Assembly: GCF_014648175.1 (NCBI RefSeq)
Contig: NZ_BMQP01000023.1
Span: 1 to 64,000, forward strand
Source: Planobispora rosea
Lineage (GTDB): Bacteria; Actinomycetota; Actinomycetes; Streptosporangiales; Streptosporangiaceae
Reading direction: 5' to 3'
Length of the DNA stretch: 64,000 nucleotides
The notes beneath the pieces were generated by a model. It saw nothing but the letters and a program-made list of their open reading frames with translations, had not been told where the DNA came from and did no database searches. Below, piece by piece: positions 24,852-33,274 of the stretch (its first letter is position 1; each line of letters begins with the position of its first letter). A program made the position numbers and the translations under genes.

Positions 24852-25673
24852 TCACCGGCGCAGGGCGCGGCGGATCAGCCAGGCGATCAGGAACAGGCCG
24901 GCCAGGGCGGCGGCGAGCGGGGCGGCGCGCTTGAGGAGGGGGACGCCCGCGACTTCGAGCAGGTCCAGGGCCTCCTCGTCGGGAGTGAGGGAGGTGCGGG
25001 CGGTCCCGGCCGGATGGGGGTCCTGGGCGAGGATCTCCTCCGGCGGAGCGGCCTGTGCCGGGGTGACCTCGCGAGGGGGCGGGACCACGGTGAGGGAGGC
25101 GGGGGAGGTGGGCTCCGGCGGGGCGGGGGACTCGTCCTGCGGGGACCGCGCCTCCGCGGGGGCGGGGGATGCCGGCTCCGCCGGGGTGAGGGGGACGACG
25201 GGGGCGTCGGTCCCGGCGGCGGGGCTCTCCGTCAGCAGGCCGGAGAGGTTCGCCGCGAACTTGTCGATCAGCTTGGCGCCGACCTCGGTCATCACACCCC
25301 GGCCGAACTGGGCGGGACGGCCGGTCACGTTGAACGACGTCTCGACGGTGACCCTGGTGTCGGCGCCCTCCGGGCGCAGGCGCGCGGTCACCGTGGCGCT
25401 GGCCGTGCCGGCTCCGCGGGCCTCCTTGCCGGACGCTTTGATGGTCAGGCTGTGCGCGTCCTTGTCCACGTCCTGGAAGACGGCCTCGCCCCGGTAGGTG
25501 ACCGTGATCGGGCCGACCCTCACCTTCATCCGGCCGGTGAAGGACTCCCCGTCGACGGAGTCGAGCGCGGCTCCCGGAAGGCAGGGGGCGACCCGCTCGA
25601 CGTCGAGCAGCACCGCCCACGCCTGCTCGACCGGGACCGGAACCGTGAACTCGTGCTCGAACCGCATCGCCAT
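24852..25673 (-). CDS. CoxG-like (SRPBCC) carbon monoxide dehydrogenase-associated protein
   Basis: The 273-residue protein has an N-terminal SRPBCC/CoxG domain of about 150 residues (FEHEFTVPVPVEQAWAVLLDVERVAPCLPGA, then GRMKVRVGPITVTYRGEA). A Pro/Ala/Glu-rich linker of about 90 residues and a C-terminal membrane helix (LAAALAGLFLIAWLIRRAL) follow. CoxG proteins anchor molybdenum hydroxylases to the membrane; this tail anchor fits that role. ATG 25673 has AAGGAG 7 bases upstream, while an upstream in-frame extension to 25760 is judged non-coding. It is the last gene of the cox-type operon, 158 bases after coxM on the same strand. Confidence 0.88.
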   Translation of the reverse strand: MAMRFEHEFTVPVPVEQAWAVLLDVERVAPCLPGAALDSVDGESFTGRMKVRVGPITVTYRGEAVFQDVDKDAHSLTIKASGKEARGAGTASATVTARLRPEGADTRVTVETSFNVTGRPAQFGRGVMTEVGAKLIDKFAANLSGLLTESPAAGTDAPVVPLTPAEPASPAPAEARSPQDESPAPPEPTSPASLTVVPPPREVTPAQAAPPEEILAQDPHPAGTARTSLTPDEEALDLLEVAGVPLLKRAAPLAAALAGLFLIAWLIRRALRR

Positions 25674-25831
25674 CGATCCGCTCCTTGTTGGTCGATCGGG
25701 CACAGCCGTTTCCGCGACACCGTGTATCTGTGACATTACGACTGTGTACGGCGGCATCACCAGAGGGTGGGAAAAGGTGGAGATTGCGCGGCGGGGCCGG
25801 GCGGCACGACCGCCCGGCCCCGCCTTCCGGC

Positions 25832-26731
25832 TCAGGAACCCGCCGCCCGGACCGCCCGGTAGGTCAGCACCCGGGCCAGGTGGGCGCGGTAGTCGGGCCG
25901 GGCGTGCAGATCCGACGGGGGGGAAGCGCCCTCGGCCGCCTGGCCGCAGGCGTCCCGGACCGGGTCGTGGACACGGCCGGGGATGGTGACGCCGCTGTCG
26001 CCGTGCGCGGTGCTCAACCCGCGCAGCGCCTCCTCCGCCGCCCGCGCGCGCAGGGGCGTCGAGCCCATGTTGGTCAGCCCGATCCGGGCCTCGGCGATGC
26101 TCCCGTCCTCGGTCCGCACGGCGGCCGCCACACCGACGATCGCCCAGGCCTGCGCGGTCCGGGTGAACTTCTCGTAGTGGAAGCCCCAGCCCGCGCCGAG
26201 CTTGGGCACCCGGACGCCGATCAGCACCTCGCCGGGGCGAAGCGTCGTCTCCAGGTAGTCGGCGAAGAACTCGGCCGCCGGGATCTCCCGCTCGCCCTCG
26301 GCGGACCGGGCGATGAACACGCAGTCCAGGGCCACCGCGACGGCGGGGAGGTCTCCGGCGGGGTCGGCGTGGGCCAGGGAGCCGCCGAAGGTGCCGCGGT
26401 GCCGTACCGCGGGGTCGGCGACGGTGGCGGTGGCCAGCGCGACCAGCGGGACGTGCTCGCGGACCGCCGGGGAGCGCAGCACCTCGTCGTGCGTGGTGAG
26501 CGCGCCGATGAACACGTGATCGCCCCGGTCCTCCACGCCGCGCAACCCGGGCAGCCGCCCGAGATCCACCAGCGCGGCCGGGTAGGCCAGCCGCAGGCGC
26601 AGCAGCGGCAGCAGCGACTGGCCCCCGGCGATGACCTTGACGTCGTTGCCGGAGGCGTCGGCGTCGCGCAGCACGTGGCAGGCCTCGTCCAGGGACGCGG
26701 GCCGGATGTAGTCGAACGCCGCGGGGATCAT
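25832..26731 (-). CDS. FAD-binding medium subunit of a xanthine dehydrogenase/CODH-family enzyme (CoxM-like)
   Basis: The 299-residue protein has the two FAD motifs of the family: VIAGGQSLLPLLRLRLAYP (about 37-55) and VADPAVRHRGTFGGSLAHADPAGDLPA (about 104-130). A CO dehydrogenase flavoprotein C-terminal domain follows. It passes electrons from the 2Fe-2S clusters of the small subunit to an acceptor. Its ATG overlaps the stop of the large subunit as ATGA, indicating translational coupling. The C-terminal portion after residue 230 holds a short low-complexity stretch. The order small-large-medium on this strand matches many form II operons. Confidence 0.92.
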   Translation of the reverse strand: MIPAAFDYIRPASLDEACHVLRDADASGNDVKVIAGGQSLLPLLRLRLAYPAALVDLGRLPGLRGVEDRGDHVFIGALTTHDEVLRSPAVREHVPLVALATATVADPAVRHRGTFGGSLAHADPAGDLPAVAVALDCVFIARSAEGEREIPAAEFFADYLETTLRPGEVLIGVRVPKLGAGWGFHYEKFTRTAQAWAIVGVAAAVRTEDGSIAEARIGLTNMGSTPLRARAAEEALRGLSTAHGDSGVTIPGRVHDPVRDACGQAAEGASPPSDLHARPDYRAHLARVLTYRAVRAAGS

Positions 26732-29193
26732 CGCAGGCCTCCTTCGGATTCGCCGGCTCCGCCCCAGCCGGCGGCGGCGGGTCTCGCCGGGGCGGCGCCG
26801 GAATCGGCCAGGATCCGCCAGACGCGCTCGGGCGTGCAGGGCATCGGGACGTCGTCGACGCCGTACGGCCGCAGCGCGTCGACGATCGCGTTCACCACGG
26901 CCGGGGTGGAGGCGATCGTCCCGGCCTCACCGACGCCCTTGACCCCGAGCGGGTTGCTGGTCGCCGGGGTCTCGGTCCGGTCGGTGATGAAGTCCGGCAG
27001 GTCGGCCGCCGACGGGATCAGGTAGTCGGCCATCGTCGTGGTGAGCAGGTTGCCGTCGGTGTCGTAGACCGCCTCCTCGAACAGCGCCTGCGCGACGCCC
27101 TGCGCGATGCCGCCGTGCACCTGGCCCTCGACGATGAGCGGGTTCACCACGGTGCCGACGTCGTCCACGGCCACGTAGGAGCGGATCCTCACCATGCCGG
27201 TCTCGGTGTCCACCTCGGCCGCGCACAGATGGGTGCCGTGCGGGAAGGAGAAGTTCTCCGGGTCGAAGGTCACATCGGCGTCCAGCCGGGGTTCGAAACC
27301 GTCCGGCAGGTCGTGCGCGGCGAAGGCGGCCAGCGCGAGCTCCTGGATGGTCTTGCCCTGGGAGGTGCCGCGCACCGTGAAGGCGCCGGAGGAGAACTCG
27401 ATGTCGTCGGCGGACGCCTCCAGCATGTGCGCGGCGAGTCTCCGCGCCTTGTCCTTGACCTTCTCGCAGGCGTGCAGGACGGCGACGCCGCCCACGACCA
27501 GCGAACGTGAGCCGTAGGTGTCCATGCCCTTGGGCGCGATCGCCGTGTCGCCGTGCAGCACGGAGACGTCCTCGAACGGCACGCCCAGCGCGTCGGCCGC
27601 GATCTGGCTCCAGGCCGTCTCGTGGCCCTGGCCGTGCGGTGAGCTGCCGGTGACGACCTCCACCTTGCCGGTGGGCAGCAGGCGGACGGTGGCGTGCTCC
27701 CAGCCGCCCGCGCCGTAGCTGAGCGAGCCGAGCACACGGGACGGTGCCAGTCCGCACATCTCGGTGTAGGTGGACACGCCGATGCCGAGCTGGACCGGGT
27801 CCCCGCGGTCGCGCCGGTCGGCCTGCTCGGCGCGGAGCTTGTCATAGCCGAACAGGGCCATCGCCCGGTCGGTGGCCGCCTCGTAGTTGCCGGAGTCGTA
27901 GGTCAGCCCGGCGACGGTGGTGTAGGGGAACTCCCGGTGGGTGATCCAGTTGCGGCGCCGTACCTCCAGCGGGTCCATGCCCAGCTCGTGGGCGAGCTCG
28001 TCGACGGCGCGCTCGATGGCGAACGTGGCCTCGGGGCGGCCCGCGCCCCGGTAGGCGTCGGTCGGCATCTTGGTGGTGAAGACGCCCGTGCAGGTGAAGT
28101 CGTAGGCGTCCATCTTGTAGATGCCGTTGTACATGAACGCGCCGAGCAGCGGGATGCCGGGCGTGACCAGCATCAGGTAGGCGCCCATGTCGGCGAGCAG
28201 GTCCACCCGGACGCCCCGGATGCGCCCGTCCCGCTCGGCGGCGACGGAGATCCGCTGGATCTGGTCGCGGCCGTGGTGCACGGTCAGGTTGCCCTCGGAG
28301 CGCGACTCGGTCCACTTCACCGGCTTGCCGAGCCGCCGGGTCAGCAGCAGGCAGAGCACCTCCTCGGCGGTGACCTGGAGCTTCGACCCGAAGCCGCCGC
28401 CGACGTCGGGGGCGACCACGCGCAGCAGGTGCTCGGGGATGCCGGTGGTCAGCGCCAGCATGACGCGCAGGACGTGCGGGATCTGCGTGGCGGAGTAGAT
28501 CGTGAAAGCGGCGCCGTCGGTGGTGGCCACGACCGCGCGGGGCTCCATCGCACTGGGGATGAGCCGCTGCTGGACGTAGGTGCGCTCGATCACCACGGGG
28601 GCGTCGCGGAACGCGGCGTCGACGTCACCTCCGGAGAACTTCCAGGTGAAGGCCCGGTTCCCGGCTTCGTGGACCTTCGGTGAGCCCTCGGTGAGAGCCT
28701 CGGTCATGTCGAGTACGGCCTCCAGCGGCTCGTAGTCGACCTCGATCGCCTCCAGCGCGTCGGCGGCCTTGTAGCGGTCGGTGGCGACCACGCAGGCGAC
28801 GGCCTCGCCGACGTAGCGGACCTCGTCGGCCGCCATGGGCGGGTGGTCGGGGACGACGATGTCCTCGGTGACCGTCCAGGCGCACGGCAGGCTGCCCTGC
28901 TCCCCGGCGAAGTCCCGGCCGCTGAGGACGGCGACCACACCGGGCCGGCCGCGCGCCGCCGAGGTGTCCACCCGGGTGATCCGGGCATGCGCGATCGGGC
29001 TGCGCAGGAACGCCACGTACAGCATCCCGGGGAGCTGGATGTTGTCGGTCCAGGTGGTCCGGCCGGTGATCAGCCGGGCGTCCTCCTTGCGCCTGCGGGC
29101 CCGGCCGACCTCGAGGCCGTCGCCCGGGTCGCTGAGCTGGCCGCTCTCGGCGATCTTCTCACCGATCAGACCGGCGTCGAGCTGCTCCGTCAT
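26728..29193 (-). CDS. Molybdopterin-binding large subunit, form II CODH/aldehyde oxidase family (CoxL-like)
   Basis: The 821-residue Mo-MCD subunit of the xanthine oxidase family has an aldehyde oxidase-type a/b hammerhead N-terminal domain and molybdopterin-binding domains. The active-site loop reads PTDAYRGAGRPEA. The AYRGAGR signature marks form II (BMS) enzymes rather than the AYxCSFR loop of true CO-oxidising form I CoxL. The base-catalytic Glu is present in GVGEAGT near the C-terminus. Start ATG 29193 overlaps the small-subunit stop (ATGA) and has GGAGGT about 9 bases upstream. The substrate is therefore uncertain: purines, aldehydes or aromatic heterocycles are as plausible as CO. Confidence 0.92.
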   Translation of the reverse strand: MTEQLDAGLIGEKIAESGQLSDPGDGLEVGRARRRKEDARLITGRTTWTDNIQLPGMLYVAFLRSPIAHARITRVDTSAARGRPGVVAVLSGRDFAGEQGSLPCAWTVTEDIVVPDHPPMAADEVRYVGEAVACVVATDRYKAADALEAIEVDYEPLEAVLDMTEALTEGSPKVHEAGNRAFTWKFSGGDVDAAFRDAPVVIERTYVQQRLIPSAMEPRAVVATTDGAAFTIYSATQIPHVLRVMLALTTGIPEHLLRVVAPDVGGGFGSKLQVTAEEVLCLLLTRRLGKPVKWTESRSEGNLTVHHGRDQIQRISVAAERDGRIRGVRVDLLADMGAYLMLVTPGIPLLGAFMYNGIYKMDAYDFTCTGVFTTKMPTDAYRGAGRPEATFAIERAVDELAHELGMDPLEVRRRNWITHREFPYTTVAGLTYDSGNYEAATDRAMALFGYDKLRAEQADRRDRGDPVQLGIGVSTYTEMCGLAPSRVLGSLSYGAGGWEHATVRLLPTGKVEVVTGSSPHGQGHETAWSQIAADALGVPFEDVSVLHGDTAIAPKGMDTYGSRSLVVGGVAVLHACEKVKDKARRLAAHMLEASADDIEFSSGAFTVRGTSQGKTIQELALAAFAAHDLPDGFEPRLDADVTFDPENFSFPHGTHLCAAEVDTETGMVRIRSYVAVDDVGTVVNPLIVEGQVHGGIAQGVAQALFEEAVYDTDGNLLTTTMADYLIPSAADLPDFITDRTETPATSNPLGVKGVGEAGTIASTPAVVNAIVDALRPYGVDDVPMPCTPERVWRILADSGAAPARPAAAGWGGAGESEGGLR

Positions 29194-29735
29194 GAGGTCC
29201 GCACCTCCTCGCCGGACGCTGGGCCGGACGTTGTGGCCGACGCTGGGCCGGGCGTTGTGGCGGGTGTCTCTCCGGACATCTCCCGTGCGCCGCGCCGTAC
29301 CGCCCGGACGATGTTGCTGTAGCCCGTGCACCGGCACAGGTTGCCCTCCAGCCCCTCCCTGATCGCCTCGTCGGAGGGGTCGGGGGTGTCGCGGAGCAGG
29401 TCGATCGCGGCCATGATCATGCCGGGGGTGCAGTACCCGCACTGCAGGGCGTGCTCGGAGTGGAACGCCCGCTGCATGGGATGGAGCCCGCCGTTCCGGC
29501 CGAGCCCCTCGATCGTGACGACGTCGCACTCGTCGGCCTGTACGGCGAGCACGGAGCAGCTCTTGGCGCTCCTGCCGTCGAGCATCACCGTGCAGGCGCC
29601 GCAGTTGCCGGTGTCGCAGCCGATGGGCGTCCCGGTCTTGCCGAGCCGGTCCCGCAGGAGATGGACGAGGAGGAGGCGCGGCTCCACCTCCTCCTCGTAG
29701 GTGATTCCGTCGACGGTGACGGTGATTCGGGGCAT
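29190..29735 (-). CDS. 2Fe-2S small subunit of a molybdenum hydroxylase (CoxS-like)
   Basis: The 181-residue protein has a plant-type 2Fe-2S site (C40, C45, C48, C60 in GCDTGNCGACTVM and KSC) and a second cluster in the helical domain (C99, C102, C134, C136 in CGYCTPGM and NLCRCTG). It transfers electrons from the Mo site to the flavoprotein. The last roughly 28 residues are an extra Thr/Pro/Ala/Ser-rich tail made by a 24-base duplication. ATG 29735 with GGAGGA 3-4 bases upstream opens the cox-type operon. A 21-base inverted repeat lies about 40 bases upstream. Confidence 0.93.
   Translation of the reverse strand: MPRITVTVDGITYEEEVEPRLLLVHLLRDRLGKTGTPIGCDTGNCGACTVMLDGRSAKSCSVLAVQADECDVVTIEGLGRNGGLHPMQRAFHSEHALQCGYCTPGMIMAAIDLLRDTPDPSDEAIREGLEGNLCRCTGYSNIVRAVRRGAREMSGETPATTPGPASATTSGPASGEEVRTS
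29215..29262. repeat. In-frame 24-nt duplication in the CoxS-like tail
   Basis: Two contiguous 24-base units (29215-29238 and 29239-29262, two differences) encode the Ala/Thr/Gly/Pro-rich C-terminal tail of the iron-sulfur subunit. Confidence 0.85.
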
Positions 29736-29777
29736 ACGTCCTCCAAATGCATCCGCAGCGGGATTTGAGGAGAAGCC

Positions 29778-29845
29778 GGGGGTGTCCTATGGATCTTCGC
29801 CGTCCGACCGGCCGCAGTGGGCAGGAAGATCCATGGGACACCCCC
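29778..29845. promoter_or_regulatory. 21-base inverted repeat upstream of the cox-type operon
   Basis: Arms 29778-29798 (GGGGGTGTCC then TATGGATCTTC) and 29825-29845 pair at 20 of 21 positions around a 26-base spacer. It lies in the 157-base gap between the stop of the PNPOx-like gene and the coxS-like start, all transcribed leftward. No T-run follows on the minus strand, so it is either a terminator-like stem for the upstream gene or a two-site operator for the cox-type operon. Confidence 0.6.
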
Positions 29846-29892
29846 AGGGGAGCCGGCTGATAAATGCGAACGTACGCCCCTGTTCACGCCGG

Positions 29893-30909
29893 TCAAGCCC
29901 CTGCGGTGAGAAGGCCGTCCACCCCCTCGACCGGAGGGTTGTGGCGGGAATAGTCACCGAACGTCCAGCGCAGCGGGATCGCCCCGCCGATCTGGACGAC
30001 CTCGTCGACGTCGAACTCGACCAGCCGTTCCGCCCCCGGGACACCGCCCGGATCCCAGTTCACCCGTGCCCGGCCGGTCATGTGAAGCGCGTCGCCGCTC
30101 TCCCAGTCGAGGAAGAGCAGACCGCAACGTTCGTCCAGCTCCAGGTTCCCCAGCGTCATGTACATCGAGTTGCCCTGGTAGTCGGGCCAGACCAGCCGCC
30201 GTCCGCCGAGCACCCGGACGAATCCGGGGTTGCCGCCCCGGTGGGACACGTCGGCACCGAGCCCGGCGGCGCGGGTGGCCACGAAGAACGTGTCCGCGTG
30301 GGCGATCCAGGCCCGCTGCCCGGCGGTGAGGGTCGTGCCGGTGAGCGCCCCGGTGCCCCCGGTGCCTCCGGTGCCCTCCGTGCTCCCGGGGTCGGGCGCC
30401 GGGGCCGGGTCCTCGGTGATCACTCTGGTCTGGATGTACTTGGGGCAGTTGGAGTACACCTGCTCGGTGTGGATCACCAGGCGGTCCCCGTCCCGGCGCG
30501 CCCGGCCGTTGACGCGCATCCGCCGCCGGGTGCCCGGTTCGATGGCGAGGGTCCCGATGTCGTGCCCGCCCGCGCCCTCGGGTGCTCCGCCCGCACCGCC
30601 GGGTGCTCGGGCCGCGTCGGGTGCTCGGCCCGCGCCGAGCACTCCGGCCAGCGGGTCGTGCGGGCCCGGCAGCGCGCCGACCACGACGGTCCGCTCGCCG
30701 TACGGCCGGGCGAACCCGGCCGGGCCGGTCAGCGCGCTCGCCCACACCCGGCCGGAGGCGTCGGCGGCCCCGATGACGAGCATCCGCTGCGTGCCCAGGA
30801 AGTCTCCCGCCACGGCCGGGATCTCCGCCCGGGTCCGGGCCGACCCCAGCTCTCCGGCCCGCCGTACCCCGGCCCGGAGCTGGACCGCGACCTCTCCGTC
30901 GTGCCTCAT
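29893..30909 (-). CDS. Pyridoxamine 5'-phosphate oxidase-like FMN-binding protein
   Basis: The 338-residue protein has two PNPOx-like split-barrel segments. The first is near residues 35-150 (DFLGTQRMLVIGAADASGRVWASALTG). The second is near 200-320 (FFVATRAAGLGADVSHRGGNPGFV, then YQGNSMYMTLGNLELDERCGLLFLDWESGDALHMTGRARV). The N-terminal segment resembles the ferredoxin-associated pyridoxamine oxidase type; flavin or F420 cofactor use cannot be decided by eye. An Ala/Gly-rich linker (GRAPDAARAPGGAGGAP) and a Gly/Thr-rich segment separate parts. ATG 30909 has GGGAGGA 3-4 bases before it. It follows the VOC gene by 29 bases, probably as one operon. Confidence 0.85.
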   Translation of the reverse strand: MRHDGEVAVQLRAGVRRAGELGSARTRAEIPAVAGDFLGTQRMLVIGAADASGRVWASALTGPAGFARPYGERTVVVGALPGPHDPLAGVLGAGRAPDAARAPGGAGGAPEGAGGHDIGTLAIEPGTRRRMRVNGRARRDGDRLVIHTEQVYSNCPKYIQTRVITEDPAPAPDPGSTEGTGGTGGTGALTGTTLTAGQRAWIAHADTFFVATRAAGLGADVSHRGGNPGFVRVLGGRRLVWPDYQGNSMYMTLGNLELDERCGLLFLDWESGDALHMTGRARVNWDPGGVPGAERLVEFDVDEVVQIGGAIPLRWTFGDYSRHNPPVEGVDGLLTAGA

Positions 30910-30938
30910 GGATCCTCCCGTCCGAGATCGGTCGCGGT

Positions 30939-31382
30939 TTAGAAGAAGCCGCAGGTCGGAGCGCCCGGGGTGGGGACGGGAGCGGTTTCGGCGCCGGCCG
31001 GCGCGTAGATCTCCAGCCGGATGCCGTCCGGGTCCTCGAAGAACACGCCGCCGGAGGACGCTCCCTCGCCGTGCGCGACGATGCCGTCGTGGTAGAGCGG
31101 GGCCCCGAGTTCCCGGATGACGGCCTCGGCCCGCCGGACCGCCTCGATGTCCGGGACCTCGAAGGACAGGTGGTGCAGACCGGGCAGCGCGGTGGCGAAG
31201 CGGCCCTCGCTCTGCTGCCAGAGGGCCAGCACGAGGGTGCGGTCGAGGCCGAGGAGGGCGAAACGGCGGCCTTCCTTGGTCGACTCGGCGAAGACCTCGA
31301 AGCCGAAGAGCTTCCGGTAGAAGTCCCTGGAGGTGTCGAGGTCGGAGACGTTGAGGGCGACGTGGCCGGTACGGAAGGTCAT
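30939..31382 (-). CDS. VOC (glyoxalase/bleomycin resistance/dioxygenase) family protein
   Basis: The 147-residue protein has two beta-alpha-beta-beta-beta units of the vicinal oxygen chelate fold. Probable metal ligands are His7 (GHVALNVSD), His in LPGLHHLSFEV and Glu in GIRLEIYAP. It could be a glyoxalase-like isomerase, a ring-cleaving dioxygenase-related protein or a binding protein. The 103-base region upstream contains overlapping CTAACGG inverted repeats, so it is probably controlled by a dedicated regulator. It is first in an operon with the PNPOx-like gene. Confidence 0.88.
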   Translation of the reverse strand: MTFRTGHVALNVSDLDTSRDFYRKLFGFEVFAESTKEGRRFALLGLDRTLVLALWQQSEGRFATALPGLHHLSFEVPDIEAVRRAEAVIRELGAPLYHDGIVAHGEGASSGGVFFEDPDGIRLEIYAPAGAETAPVPTPGAPTCGFF

Positions 31383-31404
31383 CGTTTTCTCCCAATCACG
31401 CTTT

Positions 31405-31446
31405 CTAACGGCTAAATCCGTTAGTCATCTACGGACAGACTAACGG
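31405..31446. promoter_or_regulatory. Overlapping CTAACGG/CCGTTAG operator cluster
   Basis: Three copies of a 7-base half-site alternate in orientation: CTAACGG (31405-31411), CCGTTAG (31418-31424) and CTAACGG (31440-31446). The first pair is a dyad with a 6-base spacer; the second pair extends to a 9-base perfect dyad CCGTTAGTC/GACTAACGG with an 11-base spacer. They sit 23-64 bases upstream of the VOC gene start, in a locally AT-rich promoter region, as expected for a repressor or activator site. No regulator gene is adjacent. Confidence 0.7.
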
Positions 31447-31485
31447 ATGCAAGCCATATTTAGCGTTATATGAGAGTGGCCTACG

Positions 31486-32157
31486 TCACTTTCCCTGCAG
31501 GATCCTGACAACCTCCTCCGCCACCCCGGCGGTGCTCGCCGGGTTCTGGCCGGTGACCAGCCGGCCGTCGCTGACGACGTGCCGCTGGAAGTCGGGGGCC
31601 GCGGTGTGCCGGGCGCCCTGCTCGACGAGGGCGTCGGCCAGCAGGAAGGGCACCGCCTCGGTCAGTCCGACGGCGCTCTCCTCGGCGTTGGTGAAGGCCG
31701 CCACCCGCTTGCCCGCGACCAGGTAGGTGCCGTCGGAGAGGGTGAGGTCCACCAGGGCCGAGGGACCGTGGCACACGGCGGCCACCACTCCGCCGTCCTC
31801 GTACACGGAACGGGCCAGGCGCGCCAGATCCTTGTCGCCGGGGAAGTCCCACATGGTGCCGTGGCCACCGGCGAAGAACACCGCGTCGTAGCCGGCCGGG
31901 TCCACGTCCGCGGCCCGCGGGGTGTCCCGCAGCCGCTCGCCGTACACCCGGAGGAACTCCCGCTGGACGGGGTCGCCGGGGTCGTACCCGTCCTGCGGGG
32001 GTTCGCCGCCCGCGACGCTGGCCAGGTCCATCTCGAACCCGGCCCGGTCGAAGACCTCCCACGGATGGGCGGCCTCCGAGACGTAGAACCCGGTGGTCCG
32101 GCCGGTCGAGCCGAGCCGGTCGTGGCTGGTCAGGATGGTGAGGATGCGCTTGCTCAT
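31486..32157 (-). CDS. DJ-1/PfpI family protein (Hsp31/type 1 glutamine amidotransferase-like)
   Basis: The 223-residue protein has the nucleophile elbow AAVCHGPSALVDL with catalytic-type Cys129-His130, the conserved acidic residue near Glu28 in SEAAHPWEVF, and DAVFFAGGHGTMWDF (about 91-105). This set is typical of the Hsp31-like branch, whose members act as glyoxalase III, chaperones or deglycases. Cytosolic, no signal peptide. ATG 32157 starts at MSKRILTIL; upstream in-frame codons reach 32277 but overlap the promoter of the divergent LysR gene. Likely regulated by that LysR. Stop lies 103 bases before the VOC gene start. Confidence 0.9.
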   Translation of the reverse strand: MSKRILTILTSHDRLGSTGRTTGFYVSEAAHPWEVFDRAGFEMDLASVAGGEPPQDGYDPGDPVQREFLRVYGERLRDTPRAADVDPAGYDAVFFAGGHGTMWDFPGDKDLARLARSVYEDGGVVAAVCHGPSALVDLTLSDGTYLVAGKRVAAFTNAEESAVGLTEAVPFLLADALVEQGARHTAAPDFQRHVVSDGRLVTGQNPASTAGVAEEVVRILQGK

Positions 32158-32182
32158 GCACCGAGGATGACCGCCGGGATGC

Positions 32183-32203
32183 CATCGGAACAAATAGCCG
32201 ATG
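32183..32203. promoter_or_regulatory. Inverted repeat in the DJ-1/LysR divergent promoter
   Basis: CATCGG and CCGATG flank a 9-base AT-rich spacer, 26 bases from the DJ-1-family start and about 95 bases from the LysR start. A 6-9-6 dyad centred in a divergent promoter fits a LysR binding site, though the T-N11-A core is not clearly present. Confidence 0.5.
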
Positions 32204-32297
32204 TTTACCCCAGGCATCAGGATTTCGATGGCAGGATGCAGAGGTGTCAGAGGTGCCAGGGATGGCGGGAGCGGCAAGAGCGGCGGGAGCGGCAGGG

Positions 32298-33239
32298 ATG
32301 TCCAAGGCCTCGGTCTCGCTCGACGTGCTCCGTACCTTCCTGGCCGTCTACCGCTCGGGCTCCGTCACCGGTGCCGCCCATTCCCTCCGGATGTCGCAGC
32401 CGGCGGTGAGCGCGCAGATCAAAGCCCTGGAGACGGCGCTGGACCGGAGGTTGTTCGAACGCCTCCCGCGAGGCGTCGCCCCCACCGCGGCCGCCGACGA
32501 ACTCGCCCGGCGGCTCGCCGCCCCGCTCGACATGCTGGCGGAGGCGGTCGGTACGGACCTCGACCCGGACGCCTCGGCCCGCGCGGTGCACCTGGGCGGT
32601 CCCGCCGAGCTGATGTCCACCCGCGTCATGGGCGTCCTCGCCCCGCTGGTCACCGGGGGCCTGCGGATCCGCGTCGAGCTGGGCCTGGCCGACGACCTGC
32701 TCGACCGGCTGGCCGCCGGAACGCTCGACCTGGTCGTCTCCGCGGTGCGTCCCCGGCGCCGGGGCGTGCACGCGACGCCCTTGCTGGACGAGGAGTTCGT
32801 CCTGGTGGCCGCGCCTGACTGGGCCGCCCGCGTGGGGCCCGCCGCCGGGCGGGTCCCCGGGCCGGCCCGGCTGGCCGGTGTGCCGGTGGTCGCCTACGCC
32901 GAGGACCTGCCGGTCATCCGGCGCTACTGGCGGACGGTGTTCGGGACCCGGCCGGTCATGTCCGCCGCCCTCGTCGTGCCGGACCTGCGCGGGGCCGTCG
33001 CCGCCGTCGTGGCGGGCGCCGGGATGTCGGTGCTGCCCCGCTACCTGTGCGAGGAGGAGCTCGCCGCGGGCAGGCTCGTCCCCCTCGCCGAGCCCGAGCT
33101 GCCGCCGATCAACACGCTGTTCCTCGCCGTCAGGGACGGGGCGCTGACCCGCCGGGCGGTCGCCGCCGTGCACGAGCGGCTGCTCCGCTGGGGCCGGGAC
33201 ACCCTCGCCGCCCCGTCACGGGACGACGGCGACGGCTGA
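32298..33239 (+). CDS. LysR family transcriptional regulator
   Basis: The 313-residue protein has an N-terminal winged helix-turn-helix (LDVLRTFLAVYRSGSVTGAAHSLRMSQPAVSAQIKALE, about residues 8-45) and a C-terminal LysR substrate-binding domain from about residue 95. ATG 32298 with GGGAG 8 bases upstream places the first helix at the usual distance from the N-terminus. Starts at 32244 (GTG) and 32262 would add a low-complexity Gly/Ala extension. It is divergent from the DJ-1/PfpI gene with an inverted repeat between them, so it probably regulates that gene and itself. Inducer unknown. Confidence 0.92.
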   Translation: MSKASVSLDVLRTFLAVYRSGSVTGAAHSLRMSQPAVSAQIKALETALDRRLFERLPRGVAPTAAADELARRLAAPLDMLAEAVGTDLDPDASARAVHLGGPAELMSTRVMGVLAPLVTGGLRIRVELGLADDLLDRLAAGTLDLVVSAVRPRRRGVHATPLLDEEFVLVAAPDWAARVGPAAGRVPGPARLAGVPVVAYAEDLPVIRRYWRTVFGTRPVMSAALVVPDLRGAVAAVVAGAGMSVLPRYLCEEELAAGRLVPLAEPELPPINTLFLAVRDGALTRRAVAAVHERLLRWGRDTLAAPSRDDGDG

Positions 33240-33274
33240 CGCCCGAGGCGGCGGCCGGCGCCGTGACGGAAGGA

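Noticed and set aside
26728..29841. Form I carbon monoxide dehydrogenase
   Set aside because: The large subunit has AYRGAGR instead of AYxCSFR, and the frame upstream of 29193 is a shadow of the small subunit.
29778..29845. Insertion sequence
   Set aside because: No transposase gene lies between or next to the inverted repeats and no flanking target duplication was seen.
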